Assembly (NCBI RefSeq): GCF_008369915.1 | Contig: NZ_VSRN01000001.1 | Location: 5,080,501 to 5,144,500 of the forward strand | Direction: 5' to 3' | Origin: Dyadobacter sp. UC 10 | GTDB lineage: Bacteria > Bacteroidota > Bacteroidia > Cytophagales > Spirosomataceae | Length of the DNA: 64,000 nucleotides | Shown here: positions 7,146 through 16,908 of the stretch, piece by piece | Position numbering within the stretch: the stretch's first letter is position 1 | Layout: each line of letters starts with the position of its first letter | Notes under the pieces: model-generated | What the model saw: only the letters and a program-made list of their open reading frames with translations | Told to the model about the DNA's origin: nothing | The model's database searches: none | Made by a program: the position numbers and the translations under genes

Positions 7146-10100
7146 TTAAAACTTAATGTTCAGGCCCAGGTTCAGGATTCTTTGCTGCGGGTAAAACTGT
7201 CCGCTCGTCTGGCTTCCTTCGGGATCATAATCTTTCACGCCCGTGATCGTAAACAGGTTGAATGCGCTTGCATAGATCCGCAGCGTAGAGATCTTGATTT
7301 TGGATAAAGTCTCTTTCGGCAGCGTATAGCCGATCTCTACATTTTTCAGCCTCATGAACGATGCATTGTTCAGCCAGAAATCGTTTTTGTAAAGACCACC
7401 ATTGACCGACGAGGAAGCCCTTGTGTCTACCCTTGGGAAAGTACCTTCGGGGTTAGACGGGCTCCACCGGTTGTCGGCCCAGCTGCTGTAAAAGTTACCT
7501 ACCTGGCCCGACTCCGGCAGTACGTATTGGCTTACCATACCTTGTCCCGCAAATACAACTGACAAGTCGAAAGCTTTATAGCCGCCATTGAAAACCACCC
7601 CATAAGTAAGCAGAGGCACATTTCCGTAGTCCGATCTTACCTGGTCGTCGGCAGTGATCTTTCCGTCCTGATTGTAGTCTTCGAGGATCAGGTCACCTAG
7701 CTGAGCGCCCTGCAGGTGTGGGTATTTATCAAGATCTGCCTGGCTGCGGAAAATTCCCAGTGAGCGGTAGTACAGGTCACGATACAATGCGCCGCCTGTC
7801 TGGCGCTGGTAATCCAGTACGCCCGGCGCTTCGTCGATGAAAACGATTTTGCTTTTTGCGTAAGTAACATTACCCGAGATATTGTACCTGAAATTTCCTG
7901 AATGGGTATAGCCCAAAGTGGCTTCAAAACCGTTGCTGTTAACTTTTCCAAGGTTTTCGTCTGGTACCAGCGGCGTATTGTCATCGGTTTTGTGCGGATT
8001 GACGATTCCTGATGTATTGGGGATAGATGCGCTTCTGGCAGCAAGGATATCGGATCTTTTCTGGCTGAAATAAATCACTTCGAGGTTGAAGTTTTTCAAG
8101 AACACTGCATTCAGACCGATATCCATTTTCTTGGAAGTTTCCCAGGTAATATTCGGGTTCGCGAGTTTGGTCAGGTCAATGCCCGGCGTAATGATATTGT
8201 CGCCGGTAACATATTGGTTGATAAAAGAGTAGTTGTTGTAATACTGGAATTGTCCCACGTTATCATTACCCAGAGAACCATAAGACGCGCGCAATTTCAA
8301 GTCATCGATAAATCCGACACTGCTTTTGAACCAATCTTCCTCGGAAATCCGGTAACCTGCTGATACAGAAGGGAAGAAGCCATATTGTTTCCCTCGTGGA
8401 AATACAGAAGAACCGTCGACACGCGCCTGGATCTCCGCCAGATACTTCTCATTAAAATCATAAGCCAGTCGACCGATGAAGCTTTTTCTGGTGAAGTTGT
8501 AGCTCTTTCCGGAATTGTTCCTGTCCGTAGCTGCGGCACCGCCCTGCGAAAGTTCCGGTGTGGAAGCCGTCGGGAAATTGATCCGGGTAGCTCCGAAAGT
8601 GATTTCATTCCGCTTGTTCTGTTCGTAGGCAACAAATGCATTCACATTGTGTTTGCCAAAGCTGCGGAGATAAGCCAGACGGATGTTTTGCGTGATATTG
8701 GTGATATTTATCTGGCTCTGATTAAGTGAAGCCGCTCCTGCCGAACCACCCGTAACCACGCGGTTATACACGTCATTTACGTTGTCGTAGTTGTAAAGCG
8801 TATAGGGAATCGCGAACGTTTTATTGAAGTTGAAGGATTTGTCAACCGAGTAAAAACCATCCACAGACAAACCTTCTACAAATGGCATATTGTAGCTCGC
8901 ACGCACAATTCCGTTGAACACGGAAGTAGGGTTGTTGGTCGTACCGCCCATATCCGTTCCCAAAACAACCGGATTGCTGTTTTCAACCCCGGTAGAGTAG
9001 TACCCGTTCGGATATCTGGCAATAACAGTCGGATAGGCGCGGTAAATGGAGCGGAACGTGTTTTCCGCGGAAGAAACCGGAAACTGGCGGTTTTCCTGAC
9101 GCCCTGACAGAGAGAGGCTTACTTTGAAGTCTTTGGTTACATTGGCATCGATGTTAGAGCGGAAATTGTACTGCTTGTATTTGGTAGCCCCGTTTTTGTA
9201 TAAACCATCCTGGTAGATCGTACCCAGCGAAACATAGTACTTCACATGATCGGTGCCACCGTTAATGCCCAGGTTATGCTGATTTTGCGGCGCAAAGTTT
9301 TTCAAAGTTTCACGCTGCCAGTTCGTATTAGGGTAGTTGATCGGGTCCGATCCGTTTCTGAATTTCTCGATTTCTTCGGCAGTGTAAAACTGGTTCATAC
9401 CGCCCGCAGGATTGTTGTAGTAATCGATTTCGTTCAGGATCGTCGCATAAGTAGGTGCGTCGGCTAACCTGGGAAGGCGGGTAGGGGAAGAAAAACCCTG
9501 GTTGAAGCTGTAAGAGATCACAGGTTTTCCGGTAGTACCTCTTTTAGTTGTTACCAAAATCACCCCGTTTGCAGCCCGGCTGCCGTAAACTGCCGCGGAA
9601 GCATCTTTCAGGATAGAAATGCTCTCAATATCGTTCGGGTCGAGACGTTCCAGACCGCCTACCTGGCCGGGAATACCGTCCACAACGATCAAAACGTCAT
9701 TGTTACCGGTCGAGGCAAAACCCCGGATCGTGTAGCTCGAACCATCATAACCCGGCTCGCCGCCGCGGTTATTGGCTACAAATCCCGAAAAGCGGCCAGC
9801 CAGTGAGTTGGAAAGGTTTGGTTGCGGACTTTTTACAATATCTGCGCCCTTTACCTCTGAAACAGAGCCTGTTAATGTCGCTTTCTTCTGGGTGCCGTAG
9901 CCAACAACCACGATCTCTTCGAGCGTTTTGTCGTTGTTGAGCAGCTTTACGTCGATCTGGCTTTTGTTAGCGATCGGAATTTCCTGCGCGACGTAGCCAA
10001 TGTAGGTATACACGAGGGTTCCGTTTGCGTCGGCCACATCCAGCGAATATTTACCGTCCACATCGGTCGTAGTCCCGGTGGAAGTGCCTTTCAGAATGAC

Positions 10101-10286
10101 GCTGGCGCCGGGTAAAGTCTCTCCGTTTTCCGAAGTGACCGTCCCTTTCACATTGAAGGACTGGCCGAAACTTAGGGATGAGAGTGTCAGAAATAGTAGT
10201 GCGAAAATTCCCTTTCCCCATACAGCCGCAACATTTTTTTTGCGCAGCCGGGAGGCAAGAGGCTTTTGATGAAAAGTTTTTTTCAT
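7146..10286 (-). CDS. SusC/RagA-family TonB-dependent transporter
   Basis: About 1046 residues from the ATG at 10286 (MKKTFHQK). A longer in-frame start at 10400 would put the signal peptide about 45 residues inside the protein, so the shorter start is preferred. Order: signal peptide, carboxypeptidase-D-like beta domain (FNVKGTVTSENGETLPGA), TonB box-like segment EEIVVVGYG, plug (SNSLAGRFSGF, VLIVVDGIPG) and 22-strand barrel ending in NLGLNIKF. It imports oligosaccharides together with SusD using TonB energy. The ATG is preceded by a predicted promoter and direct repeats that may bind the neighbouring hybrid sensor. Confidence 0.95.
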   Translation of the reverse strand: MKKTFHQKPLASRLRKKNVAAVWGKGIFALLFLTLSSLSFGQSFNVKGTVTSENGETLPGASVILKGTSTGTTTDVDGKYSLDVADANGTLVYTYIGYVAQEIPIANKSQIDVKLLNNDKTLEEIVVVGYGTQKKATLTGSVSEVKGADIVKSPQPNLSNSLAGRFSGFVANNRGGEPGYDGSSYTIRGFASTGNNDVLIVVDGIPGQVGGLERLDPNDIESISILKDASAAVYGSRAANGVILVTTKRGTTGKPVISYSFNQGFSSPTRLPRLADAPTYATILNEIDYYNNPAGGMNQFYTAEEIEKFRNGSDPINYPNTNWQRETLKNFAPQNQHNLGINGGTDHVKYYVSLGTIYQDGLYKNGATKYKQYNFRSNIDANVTKDFKVSLSLSGRQENRQFPVSSAENTFRSIYRAYPTVIARYPNGYYSTGVENSNPVVLGTDMGGTTNNPTSVFNGIVRASYNMPFVEGLSVDGFYSVDKSFNFNKTFAIPYTLYNYDNVNDVYNRVVTGGSAGAASLNQSQINITNITQNIRLAYLRSFGKHNVNAFVAYEQNKRNEITFGATRINFPTASTPELSQGGAAATDRNNSGKSYNFTRKSFIGRLAYDFNEKYLAEIQARVDGSSVFPRGKQYGFFPSVSAGYRISEEDWFKSSVGFIDDLKLRASYGSLGNDNVGQFQYYNNYSFINQYVTGDNIITPGIDLTKLANPNITWETSKKMDIGLNAVFLKNFNLEVIYFSQKRSDILAARSASIPNTSGIVNPHKTDDNTPLVPDENLGKVNSNGFEATLGYTHSGNFRYNISGNVTYAKSKIVFIDEAPGVLDYQRQTGGALYRDLYYRSLGIFRSQADLDKYPHLQGAQLGDLILEDYNQDGKITADDQVRSDYGNVPLLTYGVVFNGGYKAFDLSVVFAGQGMVSQYVLPESGQVGNFYSSWADNRWSPSNPEGTFPRVDTRASSSVNGGLYKNDFWLNNASFMRLKNVEIGYTLPKETLSKIKISTLRIYASAFNLFTITGVKDYDPEGSQTSGQFYPQQRILNLGLNIKF

Positions 10287-10355
10287 ACAGAAATGGTTGG
10301 AAATGATAATGATGGGGTACTGAACCAGGTGGGCGATTTTTATAAATCGAACAAT

Positions 10356-10363
10356 CAAAAGTA
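10356..10363 (-). promoter_or_regulatory. predicted -7 box of the susC promoter
   Basis: On the minus strand TACTTTTG matches TAnnTTTG, 70 bp before the susC ATG. No good TTTG box lies 19-21 bp upstream, which fits a promoter that needs an activator. Confidence 0.45.
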
Positions 10364-10385
10364 GGATTATTTGAATGTTTCCGAG

Positions 10386-10418
10386 GGGGGACATTCTCAC
10401 ATTAAAAAGGGGGTATTC
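10386..10418 (-). promoter_or_regulatory. direct repeat, candidate hybrid-regulator site
   Basis: GGGGGACATTC (10386-10396) and GGGGGTATTC (10409-10418) form a direct repeat about 22-23 bp apart, roughly two helical turns, at about -37 to -69 from the predicted susC start. AraC-type output domains of hybrid sensors bind direct repeats in such positions, so this is a candidate operator. Confidence 0.4.
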
Positions 10419-10423
10419 CAGTA

Positions 10424-10458
10424 AAAAGCGCCCGATCCGAAGAGGATCAGGCGCTTTT
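10424..10458 (-). terminator. terminator after the hybrid sensor gene
   Basis: AAAAGCGCCCGATCC pairs with GGATCAGGCGCTTTT (one mismatch), a strong stem with T-runs on both sides. It separates the sensor gene from the susC promoter. Confidence 0.75.
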
Positions 10459-10484
10459 ATTGCGGAATTGTTAAATCGGGTATT

Positions 10485-13400
10485 CTAATTGTCCAATTTG
10501 TTCTGAAAAATCCCCTTGTCGACCTGGAAATTCTCATGGAACGGGCGACGGAATTTTTTGACATATTCCGAAGGCTTCATCCCGAACAGTTTGTGGAAAC
10601 TTTCCCTGAAATATTTGATATCGTTAATCCCGACCTGATAAGCAACCTCAGAAATAGTGATATCCGTAGTGATCAAAATCTGCGCCGCCCGGCGGAGGCG
10701 TATAAAGCGTATAAAGCTGTTGGTAGATTGTCCCGAGATCGATTTGATCCGGTTGTAAAGCGTGGAGTGGCTCATCCCAATCTCGGCCGCCAGTACCTTG
10801 ATCGTAAACCCGGGGTCGGTCAGGTGGCTTTCGACAATTTGAATACAGTCTTTCAGGAAATCTTTGTACTCGGGCGAAATTTTAAAATCGTTAGCCTGCA
10901 ATGTGATCTCATTGTAAAAGTAACGTTGCAGATCATTTCTATTTTTCAAAATCGCAGTCACGCGGGCAACCAGCAATTCCTGGTCGAATGGTTTGCTGAT
11001 ATAATCATCCGCGCCGCCCTCGATACCTTGCAGCCGCACGTGCTGGGAAGTACTTGCAGTGAGCAGGATTACCGGAATGTGGCTCACGGCCGAGTCGGAT
11101 TTGATTAGCCGGCACATTTCAATTCCACTGATTCCGCTCATCATTACGTCGCAGATGATAATATCGGGAATATGCTTTTTAGCCAATAATATTCCGTCTT
11201 CGGCATTCTCTGCCTGTAACAGTTTGAATTTGTCCTGGAAAATCTGGCCGATATATTGCCGGATATTCGAATCATCGTCGACGATCAGCATCGTTTTTTC
11301 ATCAGAACTGAGTTCGTCTACCACCATCTGTTGCCGGGATTTTGCGATCGGCGACGGGGCAATATAGTTTCCGGAAAGTTCTTCGAGGAATATGGAAGTC
11401 CCGTCAGCCCCTGGTTCGGGTTCAAAATCCGGTACCAGCTGGGGGTGGCTTTTGGGCAAATTGATATGGAAGACGGTACCCTGTCCCATAACCGATTGAT
11501 AGCTAAGCTGCCCGAAATGGCTTTCTATGAAGGTTTTAGTCAGAAACAGTCCGATGCCAAACCCGCCTTTGGAAGCCGAGCGGCCGGACTTAAATTGGTG
11601 GAAAACCGTGTAAATCTGATCCGCGGCCTCGGGTGGAATGCCAGGGCCGGAATCTCTGACAAGAATCTCGATCTCCTCATTTTTATCGATCAGCTCTAAA
11701 CTTACGCTGCCGTGCCTTGGCGTAAATTTCAGCGCATTGGACACCAGGTTAAACAACGCGATTTCGAGCTTTTCGCGGTCGCAGTTCAGGCGGAGATCCT
11801 CGTTCTCACAAATAAATTGGTAGGTAATCTCTTTTTCCTCAGCTTGTTGTAAAAAGCATTGAAAAACTTCCAATGCAAGCTCGCGCAGGTTATAGTTTGC
11901 CAGTTTCAGCTTGTCCGCTTTCAAATCCGCCTTTCTGAACAGCAGCAACTGGTCGACCAGACTTAACAGCCTTTTGGCATTCCGGTACACAATTTCCAGG
12001 TTACCTTCCGACTGTTGCGCCCGGTCTTTTAAAAGCGCTTTTACCGGGTTGATAATCAGCGTCAAAGGTGTCCGGAATTCGTGTGAAACGTTGGTGAAAA
12101 ATTGCAGTTTCTTTTCATTCAGTTCTTTCTCCTTTTGCGTTTCCACCTGCGCCAGCCGGACCTCGTATTTGAGCTGGGCCTGCCGCAATTTGTAAAGCTG
12201 ATACGAATAAATAAGTGCCCCGATCACCGCCAGATACAGCAAGTATGCCCACCAGGTTTGGTACCAGGGAGGCAGAATACGGATTTCCAGGTTTGCCTCA
12301 TTGTCAAACCAGATCCCGTCCTGGTTTGCCGCTTTTACTTTAAAATGATAGGTACCAGCCGGTAAATAACGGTAAGTGGCTGACCGCTCATTTTCGACGT
12401 AGTTCCAGTGCTCGTCAAGGCCTTCCAGTTTGTAAGCAAAGCGATTACTTTCCGGGTAGGAATAATTCAGCGAAGTATACTGGATCGAAAAAACGGATTG
12501 CTTGGGTTGTAAAACGATCTTTCTCTGATCGGATAAACCACGTGACAGGATCGTTTTTCCGTCGGTTTCTTCGCCGACTTCTACATTTCTGCCAAATATT
12601 TGGAGCCCCGTGATCATCACTTTCGGCCGGTATACAGACGGTTTAATCGCTTTTGGGTAAAACAAATTCCAGCCCTCAGTCCCCCCAAAACACATGATAC
12701 CGGATTTGGGATCGAATAATGCAGCGTTCGGATTGAACTGACCTGCCTGCAAACCATTACTTTGGTCGTAATTTTCAACACTGTTCCTGGTCAGGTCGAT
12801 ACTGGAAATGCCTTCATTTGTACTGAGCCAGATCTTTTCCGGATTTTCGGCCAGTATCGCATTAATAACCTGATTTGGCAACCCGTTTTTTTCGTTGAAG
12901 TGCTTCGTTGTTTTTCTGACAATGTCGTACATCAGCAGTCCATTTCCTTCCGAACCAATCCAAAGCCGCTGTTTCGCGTCGAATAGCAAAGAAAAAATAA
13001 TGTGGTTGGAGAGATAATCGGGCCGCCTGGGATCATTGAAGAATGACTTAAATTCCTGCGTTGTCACATTCAGGTAATTCAAACCGCCGCCGTAAGTGCC
13101 GATCCAGAGGTTGCCGCTTTTATCCTCCGCTATTGCGCGCACATCATTCGAGTTGATGCTGCTATTGGAAGGAATAAAACTTCTGAAAGCCCCCTTTTTT
13201 TTGTCAAAGAGCGACAAGCCGCCGCCATTTGTCCCTATCCAGATATTCCTTTTCGAATCCTCAAATATGACCCGCACATCATTTCGCCCCAGACTTTGCG
13301 GGTCGTTTGGCCGGTTTGAGAAGTTTTTAAAAGAGTCGGTTTCGGGATTATAGAGGAACAATCCTTTCGAATAGGAGCCAAACCAAAGATTGTTGTCCCT

Positions 13401-14762
13401 GTCGCAAAGAGCAGAAATGATCGCCCCATCGGTCAGGCTGCCCGGTTTTCCGTCGACTGCGTAGTGCCGGATCGGCTCGCCGGTGTTTTTGGTTTTATAA
13501 ATCCCATCGCCGTCGGTACCGAGCCAGAGATCACCATTTTTATCCACGCACATTCCGTAATAACGCAGGTAGCCTTCCGCACGGTAATCCTTGATCTTTT
13601 TCTCAAAATTCCTGAATTTCTCACCAATACTGCTGATCAGGTAAACCCCTTCGCCATAGGTTCCCAGCCAGGTATTCGCATCCCTGTCTACATGAATTGC
13701 CTGAACCGACCGCTGCGTGATACCCTCGTTCTGGGAGTTTGTAACTTTTTTAAATGTCAGCTCGTTCGGGCTAACTCGCTTTAAGTCAGACAAGTCAAGG
13801 CTGTATAGGCCGCCATCCTGTACGCCGATCAATAGTTTTTGCTGCCGGTTTTCCTGAATGGAAAGATAGGTGTCACTTTGCCGGAGGTTAGGAATGCGCA
13901 GGTTGTAAAATTTCGCTTCATCCCGTTTGTACAGGATCAATCCGCTGGCAGACGCGATCCACACGTTTTGCAGGTGATCTTCGTAAATCTGGTTGATCCT
14001 CGTTTTAGGAATATTGTTAAGACTGAGTTTTGCTGCGGTCAGCCGGGCTGCGGTCAGCCGGGCTGTGGTCAGCCGGGCTGCGGTCAGCCGGCGGTTTTTG
14101 TCAACCTGAAAAACCTCAATGCCAGATTCCCTTGTGCCCAGCCATAGCAAACCGTGCGAATCTTCGAATGCATTTAAAATGGAATTTGTACCGAGAGCGG
14201 GTAATGTACTTTGGTTATAATAGGTGAAAAGCCGGGTTTTCTTATTGAATAATGCTATACCTGCGCCGTTTAGCGAAAGCCAGAGATTCCCGTCCCGGGC
14301 CTGCGCAATATCACTTACGTCGCTCGGCAAACTGTTTTTTGCAGGTCGGGGTGCGTGGCGGCGGAATGCTTCTTTTTCCGGCAGATATTCATTGATCCCA
14401 CTGCGAGAAGTAGTCCAGATACCGCCGTCCCGGTCGCGGAAAACGGATTTGATATAATTTCCTGAAATGCTCTGCGGATCGTCGGGATCATGTTTGAAGA
14501 CTTTAAATGAAGTGCCGTCGAACCGGTTCAATCCGTCGCCCGTGCCGAACCAGATCAGGCCGGTGGTGTCCTGGACAATACTGTTAACGATCCCGAAAGA
14601 AAGACCTTCTTTCAGCGAATAGCGGAGAACGCGGCCGGATTCAGCGGCACGGGCGGAAAACAGGAAGGAGGCAAGGATCAACAGCCCCGCCCCGATTAAG
14701 AAACCCCTTATCCCCCGCAAACCAAGCCTTTCGCACATCATCTCTACGTTTTCTGATAACAA
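10485..14762 (-). CDS. hybrid two-component system sensor/regulator (HTCS)
   Basis: 1425 residues. Order: signal peptide or anchor (about 18-40), two-component propeller repeats (about 60-700, many copies of the type GLIWFGTGDGLNRFD), Y_Y_Y domain (about 720-790), transmembrane helix near 795-815, histidine kinase with NVSHEFRTPL (His near 890) and ATPase motifs (NLVSNALKF, GFGIGLFL), receiver with the Asp of IICDVMM near 1204, and AraC-type helix-turn-helix at the C-terminus. Such proteins sense an oligosaccharide in the periplasm and activate the adjacent SusCD locus. It is encoded just upstream of susC in the same direction, with a terminator between. Residues about 224-244 contain repeats from a 15-bp tandem duplication. 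Confidence 0.94.
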   Translation of the reverse strand: MLSENVEMMCERLGLRGIRGFLIGAGLLILASFLFSARAAESGRVLRYSLKEGLSFGIVNSIVQDTTGLIWFGTGDGLNRFDGTSFKVFKHDPDDPQSISGNYIKSVFRDRDGGIWTTSRSGINEYLPEKEAFRRHAPRPAKNSLPSDVSDIAQARDGNLWLSLNGAGIALFNKKTRLFTYYNQSTLPALGTNSILNAFEDSHGLLWLGTRESGIEVFQVDKNRRLTAARLTTARLTAARLTAAKLSLNNIPKTRINQIYEDHLQNVWIASASGLILYKRDEAKFYNLRIPNLRQSDTYLSIQENRQQKLLIGVQDGGLYSLDLSDLKRVSPNELTFKKVTNSQNEGITQRSVQAIHVDRDANTWLGTYGEGVYLISSIGEKFRNFEKKIKDYRAEGYLRYYGMCVDKNGDLWLGTDGDGIYKTKNTGEPIRHYAVDGKPGSLTDGAIISALCDRDNNLWFGSYSKGLFLYNPETDSFKNFSNRPNDPQSLGRNDVRVIFEDSKRNIWIGTNGGGLSLFDKKKGAFRSFIPSNSSINSNDVRAIAEDKSGNLWIGTYGGGLNYLNVTTQEFKSFFNDPRRPDYLSNHIIFSLLFDAKQRLWIGSEGNGLLMYDIVRKTTKHFNEKNGLPNQVINAILAENPEKIWLSTNEGISSIDLTRNSVENYDQSNGLQAGQFNPNAALFDPKSGIMCFGGTEGWNLFYPKAIKPSVYRPKVMITGLQIFGRNVEVGEETDGKTILSRGLSDQRKIVLQPKQSVFSIQYTSLNYSYPESNRFAYKLEGLDEHWNYVENERSATYRYLPAGTYHFKVKAANQDGIWFDNEANLEIRILPPWYQTWWAYLLYLAVIGALIYSYQLYKLRQAQLKYEVRLAQVETQKEKELNEKKLQFFTNVSHEFRTPLTLIINPVKALLKDRAQQSEGNLEIVYRNAKRLLSLVDQLLLFRKADLKADKLKLANYNLRELALEVFQCFLQQAEEKEITYQFICENEDLRLNCDREKLEIALFNLVSNALKFTPRHGSVSLELIDKNEEIEILVRDSGPGIPPEAADQIYTVFHQFKSGRSASKGGFGIGLFLTKTFIESHFGQLSYQSVMGQGTVFHINLPKSHPQLVPDFEPEPGADGTSIFLEELSGNYIAPSPIAKSRQQMVVDELSSDEKTMLIVDDDSNIRQYIGQIFQDKFKLLQAENAEDGILLAKKHIPDIIICDVMMSGISGIEMCRLIKSDSAVSHIPVILLTASTSQHVRLQGIEGGADDYISKPFDQELLVARVTAILKNRNDLQRYFYNEITLQANDFKISPEYKDFLKDCIQIVESHLTDPGFTIKVLAAEIGMSHSTLYNRIKSISGQSTNSFIRFIRLRRAAQILITTDITISEVAYQVGINDIKYFRESFHKLFGMKPSEYVKKFRRPFHENFQVDKGIFQNKLDN
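14032..14091. repeat. four 15-bp tandem repeats inside the HTCS gene
   Basis: Four units of GCTGCGGTCAGCCGG (the third with one change) lie in frame and code for repeated RLTAA/RLTTA residues in the first propeller of the sensor. The multiple of three keeps the frame at any copy number, so the length may vary between strains. Confidence 0.9.
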
Positions 14763-14787
14763 CGAAAATTAGGTGATTTAAAACAAC

Positions 14788-14813
14788 AAAAGCCCAGATT
14801 TCTCTGAGCTTTT
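14788..14813 (-). terminator. terminator after tRNA-Asp
   Basis: On the minus strand AAAAGCTCAGA pairs with TCTGGGCTTTT (one wobble), followed by GTTGTTTT. It lies between tRNA-Asp and the HTCS start only 26 bp later, so little room remains for a separate HTCS promoter. Confidence 0.7.
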
Positions 14814-14814
14814 G

Positions 14815-14888
14815 CGGTCTGGACGGGACTCGAACCCGCGACCCCATGCGTGACAGGCATGTATTCTAACCAACTGAACTACCAAACC
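14815..14888 (-). tRNA. tRNA-Asp (anticodon GTC)
   Basis: Read on the minus strand, GGTTTGG pairs with CCAGACC (one G-U pair), discriminator G. The anticodon stem ATGCC/GGCAT-like arm encloses loop CTGTCAC, giving GTC. The T arm CGGG-TTCGAGT-CCCG is intact. Confidence 0.93.
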
Positions 14889-14927
14889 AGGCTTTATTTT
14901 TCAGCGCTTTTTCTGAAAAACGTGGTG

Positions 14928-14958
14928 CAAAAGTAGTATTATAATTTTCCGCTGCAAG
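14928..14958 (-). promoter_or_regulatory. promoter of tRNA-Asp
   Basis: On the minus strand CTTG (14955-14958) precedes TACTTTTG (14928-14935) by 19 bp, close to the Bacteroidota consensus. It lies about 40 bp upstream of the tRNA. Confidence 0.55.
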
Positions 14959-15078
14959 AAAATTCTATTCAAATTTTCGGCCTTTTTTATAAGATGCTGA
15001 CATTCAAATGCTCTCAAAGAGTTCTATATTTCGGTCTGATTATGTTTCAAAGTATTAACAGCATCAATTTTTTCTAAA

Positions 15079-15870
15079 ATGATTGAATCCATCCTTGCCC
15101 GACTTTTTACGATCTCTTTTTTTGCACTATGTGCTTTGACGGCCGCAGCACAGTCAGTTCCCGAAAAGCTCGATTTGTATTTGCTGATTGGTCAATCCAA
15201 TATGGCAGGAAGGGGCAAGGCGGACGGGGAGCCGGGTGCGGACTCATCGGGTATCTGGGTATTGAACAAGCAAAATGTCTGGCAGCCCGCCGCCGATCCG
15301 CTTCACTTTGATAAGCCGACAGTAACAGGTGTCGGGCCCGGGCTGAGTTTTGCAAAAGAAGTACTTAAAGGCAATCCCGGCAAGCCGATCGGCCTGATAC
15401 CGTGTGCAGTAGGAGGCAGTGGAATCGATGACTGGCAAACCGGCGTAAAGCACGAGCAGACGGGTATTTATGCTTACGATGAAATGATCCGGCGGGTGAA
15501 GGAAGCCAAAAAAACGGGCAGGATCAAGGGCATACTCTGGCACCAGGGTGAATCAGACAGCTCTCCCGGGAAAAACATAGTTTATGAGCAAAAACTGGAA
15601 GCTTTTTTTAAAAAACTGAGAAAAGAAACCGGTACAAGGAAAGTACCGTTGCTGGTCGGGACGCTGGGGGATTTTTATGTTGCTTCCAAGCCCGGCGGCG
15701 CTAAGATTAACGAAACTATTACCCGTTATGCCGGCTCGCACCGTCATGTATATCTCGTGAGTTCCGGCGGCCTCACCGACCAGGGCGACAAAACTCATTT
15801 CGATGCCAGGTCGGCCAGGGAATTGGGTAAACGCTACGCTGAAGCATTTCTCCGGCGTCGGGAAAAGTAG
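15079..15870 (+). CDS. SGNH/sialate O-acetylesterase-like carbohydrate esterase
   Basis: 263 residues with an N-terminal signal peptide (cleavage near AAAQS). Motifs of the DUF303/SASA (CE6-like) esterases are present: LIGQSNMAGRG with the nucleophile serine (near residue 40), WHQGESD (near 155), and the C-terminal DKTHFDARSARELG with the catalytic Asp/His. It should remove acetyl groups from sugars outside the cytoplasm. It lies divergently from the tRNA-Asp/HTCS block and may serve the same polysaccharide locus, though its own operon is not clear. Confidence 0.82.
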   Translation: MIESILARLFTISFFALCALTAAAQSVPEKLDLYLLIGQSNMAGRGKADGEPGADSSGIWVLNKQNVWQPAADPLHFDKPTVTGVGPGLSFAKEVLKGNPGKPIGLIPCAVGGSGIDDWQTGVKHEQTGIYAYDEMIRRVKEAKKTGRIKGILWHQGESDSSPGKNIVYEQKLEAFFKKLRKETGTRKVPLLVGTLGDFYVASKPGGAKINETITRYAGSHRHVYLVSSGGLTDQGDKTHFDARSARELGKRYAEAFLRRREK

Positions 15871-15933
15871 CGCGGTTAATTGGGTCGGGCACAAATTTTG
15901 TGCGCCAGCAGCTGATATTAACCGAATACGGCT

Positions 15934-16908
15934 ATGGCAATGATTGGATACCACGCTTCGCACGAACAGTTTTCACCTTCCGAACTGCTTCATTATGTAA
16001 AAATGGCCGAGCAGGGCGGTTTCCGCGCTGCTATGAGTTCGGATCATCTGAATCCTTGGAGCAGGCAACAGGGACAGTCGGGACATTGCTTCTCGTGGCT
16101 CGGCGCTGCACTACAAATCACTCATTCTATCCCTTTTGGGTCTTTGAGCATTCCGGGTGGCTGGCGGTTCCATCCGGTTGTGGTAGCCCAGGCGGCGGCA
16201 ACTTTGGCGCAAATGTCTCCAAACCGCTTTCAATGGATCGCGCTGGGCAGCGGGGAAGCACTTAATGAAACGGTGGTTTCACCAAACTGGCCTGCGAAGG
16301 AAGAGCGGAATGAGCGGATCAGGCAGGCAGCTGAAATGATGCGCTCACTGTTTCGCGGCGAAACGGTAACCAGCAAAGAGGGTTATCACTATGCGGATGA
16401 AGCCAGGATCTGGTCTTTGCCGGAAATTCCACCAAAAATTTTCGGAGCAGCCCTTACTACCCAAACAGCACGCTGGATGGGAGGCTGGGCCGACGGGCTG
16501 GTGACTGTTAATAAATCCATGGATGTACTGGCGCAGGTAATGCAGGCTTTCAACGAGGGAGGCGGTGCTGATAAGCCTAAATATGTACAGGTGCACATCA
16601 GCTGGGCCGAAACGATGGAAGCAGCCCGCCAGAATGCATTCGAACAATGGAGGGTAAATACGCTCGCGCCCGAGAAATGTGCTAATTTCCGCAAAGTCGC
16701 CGAGTTTGAAAATGCCACTGCAGCAATGCGCCCGGAGGATATGGACGAGCATTTGCTGATTTCGACCGATCCCGGGGAATATGTCGGGTATTTGCAGCGA
16801 CTTTCAGATCTGGGATTTGACGGTATTTTTGTCCATAACGTGGGACGTAATCAGGCCGGGTTCATTGAGACTTTTGGAAGAGAAGTGCTTCCGAGGCTGG
16901 CAGGGTAA
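15934..16908 (+). CDS. LLM-class (luciferase-like) flavin oxidoreductase
   Basis: 324 residues, cytoplasmic, no signal. The luciferase-like (beta/alpha)8 fold is suggested by IGYHASHEQFSP at the start, SSDHLNPW, FHPVVVAQAAATLAQM and LGSGEALNE, a pattern I associate with the TIGR03885 group of flavin-dependent enzymes. Substrate and cofactor (FMN or F420-like) are not determinable. A 7-bp inverted repeat around one base (GCACAAA T TTTGTGC, 15889-15903) lies just upstream and may be an operator. Confidence 0.75.
   Translation: MAMIGYHASHEQFSPSELLHYVKMAEQGGFRAAMSSDHLNPWSRQQGQSGHCFSWLGAALQITHSIPFGSLSIPGGWRFHPVVVAQAAATLAQMSPNRFQWIALGSGEALNETVVSPNWPAKEERNERIRQAAEMMRSLFRGETVTSKEGYHYADEARIWSLPEIPPKIFGAALTTQTARWMGGWADGLVTVNKSMDVLAQVMQAFNEGGGADKPKYVQVHISWAETMEAARQNAFEQWRVNTLAPEKCANFRKVAEFENATAAMRPEDMDEHLLISTDPGEYVGYLQRLSDLGFDGIFVHNVGRNQAGFIETFGREVLPRLAG

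Noticed and set aside
10286..10400. 38-codon N-terminal extension of SusC
   Set aside because: It would run through the predicted promoter and operator and bury the signal peptide inside the protein.
10536..11108. 190-codon plus-strand frame
   Set aside because: It is antisense to the receiver and AraC part of the HTCS gene, whose motifs are unambiguous.
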